Source: CALKCV01 sp964609515 (GTDB lineage: Bacteria > Cyanobacteriota > Cyanobacteriia > Cyanobacteriales > Microcoleaceae). Taken from it: a stretch of 64,000 bases of DNA. The first letter of the stretch is position 1. Each line of letters starts with the position of its first letter. Made by a program: the position numbers and the translations under genes. Location of the stretch: contig CAZSTZ010000003.1 in NCBI GenBank assembly GCA_964609515.1, forward strand, positions 42,897 through 106,896. The letters are read 5' to 3'. The notes beneath the pieces were generated by a model. That model searched no databases. It saw only the letters and a list, made by a program, of their open reading frames with translations, and was not told where the DNA came from. Shown in pieces: positions 50,132 through 58,504 of this stretch.

Positions 50132-51694
50132 TTCGTCATTAGCAGAATTTGGACGATCGCCTTGCTCTACTTGCTGTTTGGCTTTTTCCCTTGCTTCCCA
50201 GTCTAATACGATAGATTGGGGCTTTTCTCCACCAAAACGAGCGATCGCTACCTCCTCGGGAGTTACAACACCACTGTTAATATAGGCAGAGTCGCTGCCA
50301 GCTTGAGTCGCAATCAATTCTACCTCCTCTTTTCTAGTCAACGGGAATGGTGATGGGAACGAAAAAGATAGCTCTGGCAGCAGCTCTCCCATCGTTGGCC
50401 CTTCTTTAGCTAATTGAAGTAATTTTAAAAATCGCTTGACGGGTTTTTCAACATAGCTAAATTGAAACTCCGAAATCGATCGCTCCATATCTCGATTTTC
50501 GCTTTCCCCGGAAGACGATAGCGTGCCGGTGGGAGATTTACCTAGCAAGAAAGTATGGGGCAACCTGACCGCCGCCACTGCAATATCTAAGCACATTTTA
50601 ACTGCTTCTATTAAAGATGTAAAGTCTCGATTAACTATCTCAATCTTTTCCCGTTGCAAATCGTAGATTTCTCTTCTGGTAAAAGACCTAGCGATATCTG
50701 AACGAGTTAAGCGATCGGCTAAAGAGTTAAACGAACTCTCAGAGTCGCCGTCGTTTAACATCTCAAACAAACCCTCAATCCCGTGGTGAATAGTTTGAGA
50801 ATCATAAAGCAAAGCTCCTAATATTTCTGCTGCTTTCTGAAATCTCAATATTTCTTTATAGGTGGCTTGCAATTTGGAATTAAACCAACCATTATTTTTT
50901 AATCGCTGTCTTCTGGTTAATTGCGCTCCTCCATTAATTCTAATTATCCTGCTGCAATGAACGATCGCGTCTTTATTTTGCAGTTCGGATAAATGAGGGC
51001 TGTGGATTTGATAAGTTTGAGGATTTGATGAAGTAATATAGCCTTGCTCGTGATAAGGGGAAACGCAATAACGATCTAAACACTGAATCCAATCAATGCT
51101 TTTAATTGTCCCTTCATTAACTGGTTTATGAGGTGGGTTTCCATCGTTGATTCCCATAATTATTAACGAACCGCCATACAATCGACTTTCAATCAAAGCC
51201 TCTTTTAAAACCTCGAAAAAACTAACTTTACTGCCGCTTTCTTCGCTGTCATCTTCAAACTTATCCTCACACAACCACCTAATCATTGCAGAGGACAAAA
51301 CAGAACTAAAACTTAACTTGCTTAAAAGTTCAGAATATTCCTTGCCTACCTTTGCTTTTTCCTTCTCTAACAACTGTTTTTGAATATCTTTTAATTTATT
51401 TTGCTCAATTTCTTCTTTAAGCCTCTCTAACTCTTTAGTAAAGATTGGTTGCAATTTTAGCTTTTGAGAAGAGCTAATATAGCCTAATTCAATTTCAACC
51501 TTTTTCCTTAAAGACTCTTCAACTATTAAATTAATATAGTTTTGCACGAAAAAATCTGTTTCGTAAAAGTTGTCAATCTCTGATAAGCCTAATTTTTTCC
51601 CTGGGTAAATGCGATCGTGAAAATTTTTGTCTCTGGGAGTTCCATACCCGGTAAAAAAATTGACTAATCCATCAAAACGGTTTTTTGTTTTCAT
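50114..51694 (-). CDS. Portal protein (DUF1073-like), C-terminally shortened
   Basis: 526 residues with the DUF1073 landmarks ALIESRLYGGSLIIMGINDG and RLPHTFLLGKSPTGTLSSSG followed by ESENRDMERSISEFQ. The portal dodecamer forms the DNA gate at the capsid vertex and binds terminase and the DUF4054 connector. A tandem 11-bp duplication near the 3' end exchanges the last ~37 residues for Phe-Tyr-stop. The lost part is a disordered repeat rather than core fold, so the protein may still work. It heads the head module with the two genes upstream of it. Confidence 0.85.
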   Translation of the reverse strand: MKTKNRFDGLVNFFTGYGTPRDKNFHDRIYPGKKLGLSEIDNFYETDFFVQNYINLIVEESLRKKVEIELGYISSSQKLKLQPIFTKELERLKEEIEQNKLKDIQKQLLEKEKAKVGKEYSELLSKLSFSSVLSSAMIRWLCEDKFEDDSEESGSKVSFFEVLKEALIESRLYGGSLIIMGINDGNPPHKPVNEGTIKSIDWIQCLDRYCVSPYHEQGYITSSNPQTYQIHSPHLSELQNKDAIVHCSRIIRINGGAQLTRRQRLKNNGWFNSKLQATYKEILRFQKAAEILGALLYDSQTIHHGIEGLFEMLNDGDSESSFNSLADRLTRSDIARSFTRREIYDLQREKIEIVNRDFTSLIEAVKMCLDIAVAAVRLPHTFLLGKSPTGTLSSSGESENRDMERSISEFQFSYVEKPVKRFLKLLQLAKEGPTMGELLPELSFSFPSPFPLTRKEEVELIATQAGSDSAYINSGVVTPEEVAIARFGGEKPQSIVLDWEAREKAKQQVEQGDRPNSANDELLGFY

Positions 51695-51696
51695 CT

Positions 51697-52575
51697 TTAT
51701 TCTTCATCTTTAGTAATAATCCTGTGCCGTATTATCGCCCCGTATCGGTTCCATCTCTGTTCTGCTGAAAGCTTGTCAAAAATAGGGCTTACTACTACAG
51801 GATAGCTTATAAGCATTTCGATGTCATTGTCATAATAAAATTTAGCCCTTAACCATTCCAAATAACGCTCAAATTCTCCATTAACTTCTCCCATAGCTCG
51901 AACGTCAATTGTATTTAAAATCGTTCCTGGCGTAGGGATTATGCGCATTTTGGGGTCTGTATTTCCAACTCGGGAATCGTTGGGGTCTTCACCGTCTCGA
52001 TTCAAAATTATTGGTTGATAACTGGTTAGGTTCCCATTTTTGGGGTCCAAAAGGTTGAAATATTTGTAGGTTATCGCCATCGCATCTCCATCTGGGTCTT
52101 TGACCTCGCCACCGTCAATACCTAGCCCCCACCATCCCCCATGATAAACGGGGACATCTAGTTCTGGGAATTTGCCAAGGCTGTTTAATCCCGATAAGTC
52201 AAAAGTATGGGGAGTTTCCAGAAAAGGAGCGACATAAATTAGTTGGGGAGATGGCATTGCAGCTATCTCAGAGATTTTGGGCTGATAATCGGGGTTTATG
52301 TCGATTATTTGAGGTTCGCTGGTAACGATAAAGGCTGCCAACCAGTCATCCAAGCCAGGACCGGTGTTGTCGATATGGGCAAAATGTACGCATTGAGTGG
52401 CGAGGTCAAATTCGATAATTAAAGGGGCTGTTTCCAAGAGGCGATCGCCCCCAATCCAAAACTTTAATTGTCCGTCTGCCTCGGTAGAATATAATATTTT
52501 GATTTCCCCTTTGACAATTGTGGCTTTGCCCCTGCCGTAGGTTACTTTACTTGCATTGAGTTTAATCTTCGCCAT
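51697..52575 (-). CDS. Hypothetical head-module protein, 292 aa
   Basis: Beta-rich and acidic (EIKILYSTEADGQLKFWIGG; AAFIVTSEPQIIDINPDYQP), with no motif recognised. It begins inside the end of the C39-like gene (34-base overlap) and ends two bases before the portal start, so it is part of the head operon. It may be a minor capsid or decoration protein. Confidence 0.6.
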   Translation of the reverse strand: MAKIKLNASKVTYGRGKATIVKGEIKILYSTEADGQLKFWIGGDRLLETAPLIIEFDLATQCVHFAHIDNTGPGLDDWLAAFIVTSEPQIIDINPDYQPKISEIAAMPSPQLIYVAPFLETPHTFDLSGLNSLGKFPELDVPVYHGGWWGLGIDGGEVKDPDGDAMAITYKYFNLLDPKNGNLTSYQPIILNRDGEDPNDSRVGNTDPKMRIIPTPGTILNTIDVRAMGEVNGEFERYLEWLRAKFYYDNDIEMLISYPVVVSPIFDKLSAEQRWNRYGAIIRHRIITKDEE

Positions 52576-53288
52576 TTTGCTATAAATTGTTTAATTATCA
52601 AGTTAGCAACTCTACTATTTACCTGGTTATTGTAATTAATGTTATTTAATTGACATAATTCTGCCAATGCTTTAATCGTTTCTAACTTCCACCCTTGTAA
52701 AGGATTTAAGTTTAAAACAGTGTTAGTTTCCCGAGACAAATAGTTAATATCGCCATTTTTAATAATAAGAGATTTATTTTTAAATGCAATATCGCTTACC
52801 GCATACCCGCAGGATAAATTGGGAATATCTCCAGTCTCTCCAAAACAGATAAACCAATACGGCATTCCGGTCTGAGATGCGATCGCTACTTCAAAATTAT
52901 AAACCCGGTTATGTCCATCTTTTCCCCCTCTTCCATAAGGATAGCAGCCCAAAGGATCGCTAACTAGCAATTGTCTGTTGGGGAGAGCTTTCTCTATTAA
53001 TAAGTAATGCCCGGTTGGGACTAAAAAAGATATAGCGATCGCGAATTGGTTCGAGAGGCGATCGGCTATTTCCTCAAAGGTAGGAGATTCCAATAGCAAA
53101 ACATTTACGTCCATCCGCTGAAATAATAGGCAGAGGTCGCCTGGGGAATAAATGCTTAGGCCGGAACGGTGAGTGGCAAAAAGTCTATTTGATTCAATTG
53201 GAGAAATCCCAAAACGGTCTGCCGCCATCTGCAATATGGCAAGAGAGCAGTCCATTCTCTTTTGGCGGATGTAGAGAGAATTAGTCAT
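52542..53288 (-). CDS. C39-like cysteine peptidase/bacteriocin-peptidase-type protein, 248 aa
   Basis: MDCSLAILQMAADRFGI places a Cys-Ser at the head of a helix, GHYLLIEKAL gives the His and VSDPLGCYP the Asp, in the order and spacing of papain-like C39 domains. Glycine that often follows the Cys (CG) is Ser here. It could mature a virion protein or cut a host target. It is the first gene of the head operon and starts right after a terminator hairpin. A second C39-like gene lies at 55886. Confidence 0.65.
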   Translation of the reverse strand: MTNSLYIRQKRMDCSLAILQMAADRFGISPIESNRLFATHRSGLSIYSPGDLCLLFQRMDVNVLLLESPTFEEIADRLSNQFAIAISFLVPTGHYLLIEKALPNRQLLVSDPLGCYPYGRGGKDGHNRVYNFEVAIASQTGMPYWFICFGETGDIPNLSCGYAVSDIAFKNKSLIIKNGDINYLSRETNTVLNLNPLQGWKLETIKALAELCQLNNINYNNQVNSRVANLIIKQFIAKWRRLNSMQVK

Positions 53289-53413
53289 AAAACAAAACCC
53301 CCATGTACTAGCATGGGGGAGTAAAATCGCTGTCTTGGGTTTTGCCTTGATGGGCCATAACTGCCCTGTTGCTCATAAGAGTTCGATATATTTCTCTACA
53401 CTAGCACGGCTAA
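53289..53413 (-). terminator. Terminator hairpin and short intergenic region
   Basis: CCCCCATG-TACTAG-CATGGGGG (53298-53319); on the minus strand it is followed by TTTTGTTTT, so it would end the regulator transcript just before the head operon. The ATG of the C39-like gene is ten bases beyond the hairpin, so it may also regulate that gene. The remaining ~90 bases hold no clear gene; a weak 23-codon frame ends in the hairpin loop, a layout similar to the TnpB end near 1150. Confidence 0.55.
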
Positions 53414-53668
53414 CTAGCGATCGTCAATATTAGGGTATTCACTTAAATACGCATCAAGAGCTTCGATCGCAAATTCTCTTACTTTTTTCAAGAGATATTT
53501 TTGTTCTTCCCCTTCTGGTAAAGGAGAGACTATTTTCGCGATCGCATCTATTTGGTCTTGATAAAAACGCAAAGTGGTTGTCTTTATTTGCTTTTTCCTA
53601 CCACCTTTGCTTTCAAAGTGGTTTTTCCCATGCTCTCTGGTGACTTTTTCATATCCTGGATTGGCCAT
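53414..53668 (-). CDS. Ribbon-helix-helix-like regulator, 84 aa
   Basis: ATG 53668 (MANPGYEKVTREHGKNHF) has AGGGA seven bases upstream; the frame extends to 53719 but without such a site. A basic segment (ESKGGRKKQIK) precedes TTTLRFYQDQIDAIAKIV and KKVREFAIEALDAYLSEY, the strand-helix-helix order of ribbon-helix-helix repressors. It is divergent from the 53854 operon whose promoter carries repeats CAGCGTGTAACG and CAGCGTGGTACG. It resembles the regulator at 23304 in layout and fold and probably controls this promoter. Confidence 0.65.
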   Translation of the reverse strand: MANPGYEKVTREHGKNHFESKGGRKKQIKTTTLRFYQDQIDAIAKIVSPLPEGEEQKYLLKKVREFAIEALDAYLSEYPNIDDR

Positions 53669-53853
53669 AACATTATCCCTTTTTGTTACAGCGTACCACG
53701 CTGGAAACAAATTTGCCATTAGTCAAACTCATATTCAGATGGCCCAACTAATGGCCCAAAATATTTATCGAAAATAAGGGGTGTTACCCCCTTGACGGCA
53801 ACGTTACACGCTGCTTATATAAAAATATAAGGCGAAAAAAAGGACACAAACTA
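53669..53853 (+). promoter_or_regulatory. Divergent promoter with inverted repeats
   Basis: GGGGT-GTT-ACCCC (53778-53790) abuts TTGACG (53792-53797), 17 bases before TTATAT (53815-53820). The spacer contains CGTTACACGCTG. A related perfect inverted repeat CAGCGT-ACC-ACGCTG lies at 53689-53703, near the regulator gene start. These are candidate operators. AGGA precedes the ATG 53854 by nine bases. Confidence 0.7.
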
Positions 53854-54066
53854 ATGAAACCTTACTTAACAAAAGAACAGCGGCAAGAAATAGATCGCTA
53901 CTACCCAGATTTAGAAGAGCGAAAAAAGATTATAGCCGCAGCTCAAAAAGCAGGCATCAAAGGGTTGGAAAATCCGAATTTACTGATCTCTTTGGCACGA
54001 GCTTCGTTGGCTTTTAACTTTATTTGCGAAAACGAGCAACAAACATTAGGAGAAAACAATGGCTAA
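53854..54066 (+). CDS. Small hypothetical early protein, 70 aa
   Basis: Helical, charged protein (LTKEQRQEIDRYYPDLEERK ... NLLISLARASLAFNFI), first gene of the operon after a strong promoter. Its end overlaps the next gene by eight bases. No family recognised. Confidence 0.6.
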   Translation: MKPYLTKEQRQEIDRYYPDLEERKKIIAAAQKAGIKGLENPNLLISLARASLAFNFICENEQQTLGENNG

Positions 54067-54439
54067 TTTCAATACAGAAAAAACTCAAGCTTTCATCAAC
54101 CAAGCTTCCCAAGTCTTTAATCGGTACGGCTACAACTCGGTTTTTCGCCATCACTGTAGGATAACGGTTTTAGACGAAGACTATGCCAAACTCGGAGAGA
54201 TTCATTGTGTTTCTGACCCTTCCGAAGTACCAGAAAACATTGAAAATGAAGCCATCGGATACAGTGATGACGGTAATTTTTTCTGGTATCTCGATTCTGA
54301 CTTGGAGGATGCCATTTTTGAATACGAGGACGACGCCGAGGACTATGGCGACGGCCATGATTTAATTCGAGATTTGGTTAGTGCCGCAGATGGTCCCCTG
54401 AAACTGGAAGCGATCCAACTGCAACTGCAAATTAGTTAA
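54059..54439 (+). CDS. Strongly acidic hypothetical early protein, 126 aa
   Basis: About 27 acidic against 7 basic side chains, concentrated after residue 55 (LDSDLEDAIFEYEDDAEDYG). The first half is a small mixed fold (YGYNSVFRHHCRITVLDEDY). Such charge is typical of DNA mimics that block restriction or nucleoid proteins, but many acidic phage proteins are something else. Coupled to the preceding gene. Confidence 0.6.
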   Translation: MANFNTEKTQAFINQASQVFNRYGYNSVFRHHCRITVLDEDYAKLGEIHCVSDPSEVPENIENEAIGYSDDGNFFWYLDSDLEDAIFEYEDDAEDYGDGHDLIRDLVSAADGPLKLEAIQLQLQIS

Positions 54440-54463
54440 ACTCTCTCTCCGCCTGACGAGCCC

Positions 54464-54523
54464 TGCCGGACACGGGCGAAACTCCCCAAGGGTGGGGAGT
54501 CGCGGGAGTCCCGCAAACCAAAC
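54464..54523. repeat. 60-bp hairpin-rich repeat, copy A
   Basis: Runs from TGCCGGACACGGGCGAAA through ACTCCCC-AAGGGT-GGGGAGT and GCGGGA-C-TCCCGC to CAAACCAAAC. The reverse complement is present at 63941-64000. Two perfect hairpins make it a compact mobile or recombination-type repeat. It lies between the acidic-protein gene and the 81-aa gene. Confidence 0.9.
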
Positions 54524-54550
54524 CTTATAAACTTAAACACTGTAAAAAAA

Positions 54551-54796
54551 ATGAGCAAAACAGCATTAAAAGAAGCAGTCAGGAGCGGTTCTTACCGCCA
54601 ACTGCAAAAAGCATTAGTTCCTTTCAAAGTTTCTCGCAAAGGGACTAAGGAACAGTTACTAATTACAGCCCGCAAACTTTTGGGAGATGCTGCATATTTC
54701 ATTCCTGATAGCGTACCGATTCCTACGCTATCAGAAGAAATTGCCACAGACCGAAAGTGGATTAAAAAAGTCATTAAAGACAATTTCTTGGAATAG
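54551..54796 (+). CDS. Small SAP-like protein, 81 aa
   Basis: LKEAVRSGSYRQLQKALVPF followed by SRKGTKEQLLITARKLL resembles a SAP motif (helix-loop-helix with K-GTK-x-x-L). SAP domains bind DNA. Its 3' end overlaps the truncated thymidylate kinase frame, so the two were joined by a deletion or are read together. Confidence in the function is low. Confidence 0.5.
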   Translation: MSKTALKEAVRSGSYRQLQKALVPFKVSRKGTKEQLLITARKLLGDAAYFIPDSVPIPTLSEEIATDRKWIKKVIKDNFLE

Positions 54797-55346
54797 CTGG
54801 CTACTAAGACAAGGCATCCCTACAGTTACCACCAGAGAACCTGGCGGCACCGAGTTGGGCGCTACTTTGCGTTCTTGTCTGTTAGATATTGATGAAGCGA
54901 TCGCCCCCCAAACAGAACTGCTACTATTTGCCGCCGATCGTTCCCACCATATCGAAACAGTCATCAAACCCAGTCTGGCAGAAGGGAAAATCGTTTTGTG
55001 CGATCGTTTTACCGATTCAACCATTGCCTATCAAGGTTCCGGCAGAGCAAGAAACATTGACATGATAAACCAGCTTAACCAGATTGCCACAGGAGGCATC
55101 CAAAGCGACCTGACATTATGGTTAGATGTCGATGTTGAAGTGGGGTTGACAAGAGCCAAAAAGAGAAAAGGAGATAGCGATCGGATAGAACGAGAATCTA
55201 AAGAATTTCACCACCGGGTCAAACAAGGATTCAATCGATTAGCAAAAACCAACCCCCGCATTCATAGAATAGACGGAAAACTTCCAGTGGCAGACGTGCG
55301 GGATAAGGTTCAGAAAGTTGTTAAGCAATGGTTAGTTTATAATTAA
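54783..55346 (+). pseudogene. tmk: Thymidylate kinase lacking its P-loop (5' truncated)
   Basis: From WLLRQGIPTVTTREPGGTEL the frame follows bacterial dTMP kinase: LLLFAADRSHHIETVIKPSL, VLCDRFTDSTIAYQGSGR (DRF/TDS lid-type region), and LWLDVDVEVGLTRAKKRKGD. The normal first ~30 residues, with GxxGxGKT, are missing, and the SAP-like gene occupies their place. The frame can be extended to 54687 but with no P-loop. It cannot bind ATP in the usual way, so it is a remnant unless spliced to another product. dTMP kinase would pair with the thymidylate synthase at 56466. Confidence 0.75.
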
Positions 55347-55370
55347 ATTTCAATCCAATATTTACATAGC

Positions 55371-55889
55371 ATGATAATTACACCTAGCAACATTGAGTCT
55401 TTTCATTCTTTAAATGACAATGGATTAAAATTTTTGCAATTTATGAACGCTTTGGTTCATGCGAATTGCTGTCATCTTGGCTTGCTCATTTCAGATATTC
55501 AACAGAGTGGAAGAGTCTGCCTTGAAACTTCTGGAGTGGATACTCAAATTTCTGTTGCGTTGCCAGACATAGAAATATTTTCTGCACCTACTTGTTGGAA
55601 ATATGTCGAAAAGTTACCATCACTGAGAGACACGATCGCTTCCCAAGAAAACATAGAAAAAGCAATCGCTTCTACAGTAGGAAAAAGGTATGCTTCCCAA
55701 CTCATCAAGCAAGGGTATGGCTACCGCATAGCCACGCCCCAAAGACTATCCGATAGTGAAATAGCAGAATGGCATAAAATATTTGCTCCATTGACAAATA
55801 ACAATTTTATGCTGTTTGGCGCGGTAGAGATTGCAGAATGGGCAAACAGATATTCTAGAGTTAGCGATCGCTTCTGGACTTTGGATTAA
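55371..55889 (+). CDS. Hypothetical protein, 172 aa
   Basis: ATG 55371 (MIITPSNIESFHSLNDNGLK). It contains CCHLGLLISDI, TCWKYVEKLPSL and AEWHKIFAPL without a pattern I know. Its stop overlaps the convergent peptidase gene by four bases. Cytoplasmic by composition. Confidence 0.55.
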   Translation: MIITPSNIESFHSLNDNGLKFLQFMNALVHANCCHLGLLISDIQQSGRVCLETSGVDTQISVALPDIEIFSAPTCWKYVEKLPSLRDTIASQENIEKAIASTVGKRYASQLIKQGYGYRIATPQRLSDSEIAEWHKIFAPLTNNNFMLFGAVEIAEWANRYSRVSDRFWTLD

Positions 55890-56479
55890 GGCACAATCGA
55901 ATGAACCCACATCGAGCTTGCATTCTCTGGGTCAAAACTTGCATCAAAGTAAAGTTGCTGTGCTTGGGCGAGACTCCATGCAGAACAAGCCGCAGCAATA
56001 GCTCTTTCAGAGAAACGCAAGTTTTTTCCCCTCATCTGACTGCCAACATTCAAACCATATCTCCAGGGCATCTCAGTAAAGAATGGTTCGCCATAAGGGT
56101 CGTGAACGATGAATTGCTCCAATGAGCGATCGTAACCTTTGACAACAAAGATATGACCCGGTTCAGTCGCATAACCATGAACAATAACCGGACCATCTTT
56201 GTCAATAGAATTGCGGATATTTTCTAACGTTCCATTTAACATCAAAATATCCTTTCTATTATATGACAGAATAATTTGCCTTATTCCATCAGGAGTAAAT
56301 CTATTAGAATTGATTTGTTGCGATCGCTCCCAAACCTGGTCTTCTAATTGAGACATCGAACCATCACCAACGATGCCTCTATACCGCAAACACATTGCAA
56401 CAGATGTTACGTTACAAGCACCGAAAGGGTCATAGATATTATTGAGTTGGTTCAAATAAGGAACATCAAGGTCTTTCAT
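55886..56479 (-). CDS. C39-like cysteine peptidase-type protein, 197 aa
   Basis: ATG 56479 (MKDLDVPYLNQLNNI) begins at the start of the domain; the frame reaches 56557 within the preceding gene. VPYLNQ...DPFGACNVTSVAMCL carries the Cys, GPVIVHGYATEPGHIFVVKG the His, and VHDPYGE the Asp, as in peptidase C39_2 proteins. Unlike the gene at 52542 it keeps the normal spacing around Cys. It might be a lysis amidase-like or virion-processing enzyme. It overlaps the thymidylate synthase end by 14 bases. Confidence 0.7.
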   Translation of the reverse strand: MKDLDVPYLNQLNNIYDPFGACNVTSVAMCLRYRGIVGDGSMSQLEDQVWERSQQINSNRFTPDGIRQIILSYNRKDILMLNGTLENIRNSIDKDGPVIVHGYATEPGHIFVVKGYDRSLEQFIVHDPYGEPFFTEMPWRYGLNVGSQMRGKNLRFSERAIAAACSAWSLAQAQQLYFDASFDPENASSMWVHSIVP

Positions 56480-57944
56480 AATAAGTTTGAATTTCTCTTC
56501 CCAGATATGCCGCATGGCTTGGCAAAATTTCTGGATGGCTACTAACAATCTGATCAATTAAATTTTGAGGCAACCGAGCAGAATACCTAGCAACCTCCAA
56601 CCCCGTTTGAGGAGATACCAAAGTAGCCAACAAAAGGCCATCCTCTTTTTCTATTACAAAATTTCCTGCCGGGTCGCTATATGTCTTTTTTTTTGTTACC
56701 TGATGGTACTGAGTTTTTATCAAGGTATCCACAAAACTCCAGCAGTCATCGTAAATATGAGCGCTTAAGCTAAAAGTTATCAACGGGCCAATTTCTAAAT
56801 CTCGGTTAGAGCGATCGCGGTATTCTTTCAAGACATAACTTTGCAGCGCACGAAGCCCAAACGCATTAGCGGGCCATGCACTAAACATATCGTTGCTGCG
56901 TAGCGTGGCAGTCATGGATAACATACCATTGTTAATCCGCAGCCAAATATGGTTGAGGCAAGGACTCCCACCGTGCTGATGGTCGCTGGAGCGATCGCCC
57001 CTGCCAAACTCGTTCCCCCCCGCATCCCACAAACTCATAACGCAAGATGCCGAGTCGGGTTCTTGGACTAATTTAGCGATCGCCTCATTTATCTGGTCAA
57101 CCCCAAACCAAGACCGGAGCCTTTGGCCGTAAGTGTACTTGACCCCTTCTTTCTGTGGGGCATCTTCTAAAACTTGCGGTATGTAATTTTCGATAAAGTC
57201 GCGATCGCAACTTAGATAGTTAGGCTCTGGGAAGTAAAATGAGTCTAAATCGGTTCCCTCATCACTAATTACCGCCATTATGCCGATTAACTCTTGCCAT
57301 TGCGAATCGTGAGAAGTTCCCCTTACTACCCCAGTCGTTCGGATGAGATGCAAGAGTTTAACCCAACCTTCAGCGATAGTCTTGCCTCTGACAATATGAC
57401 CGTACAACTCCCCCGGTAAGACCGCTGACCGTTCTGGTTCTTTAACTGGAAAAACCAAAGGTTTATCGCACCAATTAGCAAAGCAAGTATTAGATGCCCT
57501 GACTTGCTTTGCTAAGAGTATGCACTTTTCCTTTGCCTCATAAGTCACCATCGGGCATAACATTTCTCGGAGGCGATTGAGAATGCCCAAAGGTATTTCC
57601 TCATCTATAAAACCATCAACATCTGATTTGATTTTCCAGCTAGAACCTACTTTTTCAACACCTTTATAAAAAAAATCACTCAAACATTGCACCGCGCCAG
57701 AATTAACATCTTCTTTTGTAGCATTTAGTCCTGTAATAAAGCGAACTTGAGGATTAGCCAATAGGTTCCTAATTAAAAAATTAATTCCTCTGACAGGAGA
57801 ATACAAATTCCCAACAACAGCATACTCGTCTGGGTCGAGGTATTTAGCGATCGCTTCTTTTGGGGTCCAACCGGTGACAATTGCAATGCGTCCGGTTCCA
57901 CAAATCACTTGGTTCGGCTTGTAAATAGGGTTGTATTTTTGCAT
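56466..57944 (-). CDS. Two-domain thymidylate synthase (DUF4346-like N-terminus + ThyA)
   Basis: The second half is ThyA-like: SPCLNHIWLRINNGMLSMTA with the catalytic Cys329, then LRSNDMFSAWPANAFGLRAL, where Arg349-Ser350 bind phosphate and Asn360 fits the pyrimidine-selecting Asn. That Asn points to dUMP rather than dCMP as substrate. The first ~130 residues (AVVGNLYSPVRGINFLIRNL, RFITGLNATKED) resemble DUF4346, a partner domain found with archaeal-type thymidylate synthases. 492 residues is long for ThyA (~264). It makes dTMP with methylene-tetrahydrofolate or a related carrier for phage DNA synthesis. Confidence 0.7.
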   Translation of the reverse strand: MQKYNPIYKPNQVICGTGRIAIVTGWTPKEAIAKYLDPDEYAVVGNLYSPVRGINFLIRNLLANPQVRFITGLNATKEDVNSGAVQCLSDFFYKGVEKVGSSWKIKSDVDGFIDEEIPLGILNRLREMLCPMVTYEAKEKCILLAKQVRASNTCFANWCDKPLVFPVKEPERSAVLPGELYGHIVRGKTIAEGWVKLLHLIRTTGVVRGTSHDSQWQELIGIMAVISDEGTDLDSFYFPEPNYLSCDRDFIENYIPQVLEDAPQKEGVKYTYGQRLRSWFGVDQINEAIAKLVQEPDSASCVMSLWDAGGNEFGRGDRSSDHQHGGSPCLNHIWLRINNGMLSMTATLRSNDMFSAWPANAFGLRALQSYVLKEYRDRSNRDLEIGPLITFSLSAHIYDDCWSFVDTLIKTQYHQVTKKKTYSDPAGNFVIEKEDGLLLATLVSPQTGLEVARYSARLPQNLIDQIVSSHPEILPSHAAYLGREIQTYYERP

Positions 57945-58034
57945 GAGTCATTAATTAGCTTGTCTAAAGCAGAAATGCTTTAGGATGAATCTTTTTATTG
58001 GTATAATATCAAAAAACAAATCAAGGTCATAAAA
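57945..58034 (+). promoter_or_regulatory. Promoter with inverted repeat
   Basis: CTAAAGCA-GAAA-TGCTTTAG (57964-57983) overlaps the expected -35 position of a -10 box TATAAT (58002-58007), upstream of the 58035 gene. It lies between divergent genes and may be an operator for both. Confidence 0.55.
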
Positions 58035-58487
58035 ATGGGTGAAGCAAAAAGACGTAAAAAAATAGATCCAAATTACGGGAAAGTTCCAAAAGCAGGAAAA
58101 AAAGCTGCTAATACATCATCTCCTGTGGTTACAATCTGGGAATTTGTACAATTCATGTACCAGAAGACTGGAGTAAAAGGAATTATTTTTTACTGCCAGG
58201 GATTGCCACCTGGGTATCTAAAACCCAAATCAGAATCCGATACAGTTCTTGTAAATATCTGTGATTTTGAAAAAGAAATAATAATTTCATACCCATACGA
58301 TGAAAAATTATGGAGACAAAGTGTTTTAAATGGTGTTTTGAATGGAGAACCTATATTAGATATTCCTTGTTTAACTGGAATAATCAAAAAGGAAGACCCA
58401 AGAAGCAAATTTAAAATCAACCTTGGTGCTGGACGTTCTTTTGATTCTCTTTCTTCAGCAGAAATAGATAGTTTCTGCTACTTTTAA
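58035..58487 (+). CDS. Hypothetical protein starting MGEAKRRKK, 150 aa
   Basis: The start MGEAKRRKKIDPNYGK is a common basic N-terminus in cyanobacterial proteins of unknown function. The rest (GVKGIIFYCQGLPPGYLKPK; ICDFEKEIIISYPYDEKLW) forms a mixed fold I do not recognise. Single gene from its own promoter. Confidence 0.65.
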   Translation: MGEAKRRKKIDPNYGKVPKAGKKAANTSSPVVTIWEFVQFMYQKTGVKGIIFYCQGLPPGYLKPKSESDTVLVNICDFEKEIIISYPYDEKLWRQSVLNGVLNGEPILDIPCLTGIIKKEDPRSKFKINLGAGRSFDSLSSAEIDSFCYF

Positions 58488-58504
58488 TCTGGCAATTCAG
58501 AGTC

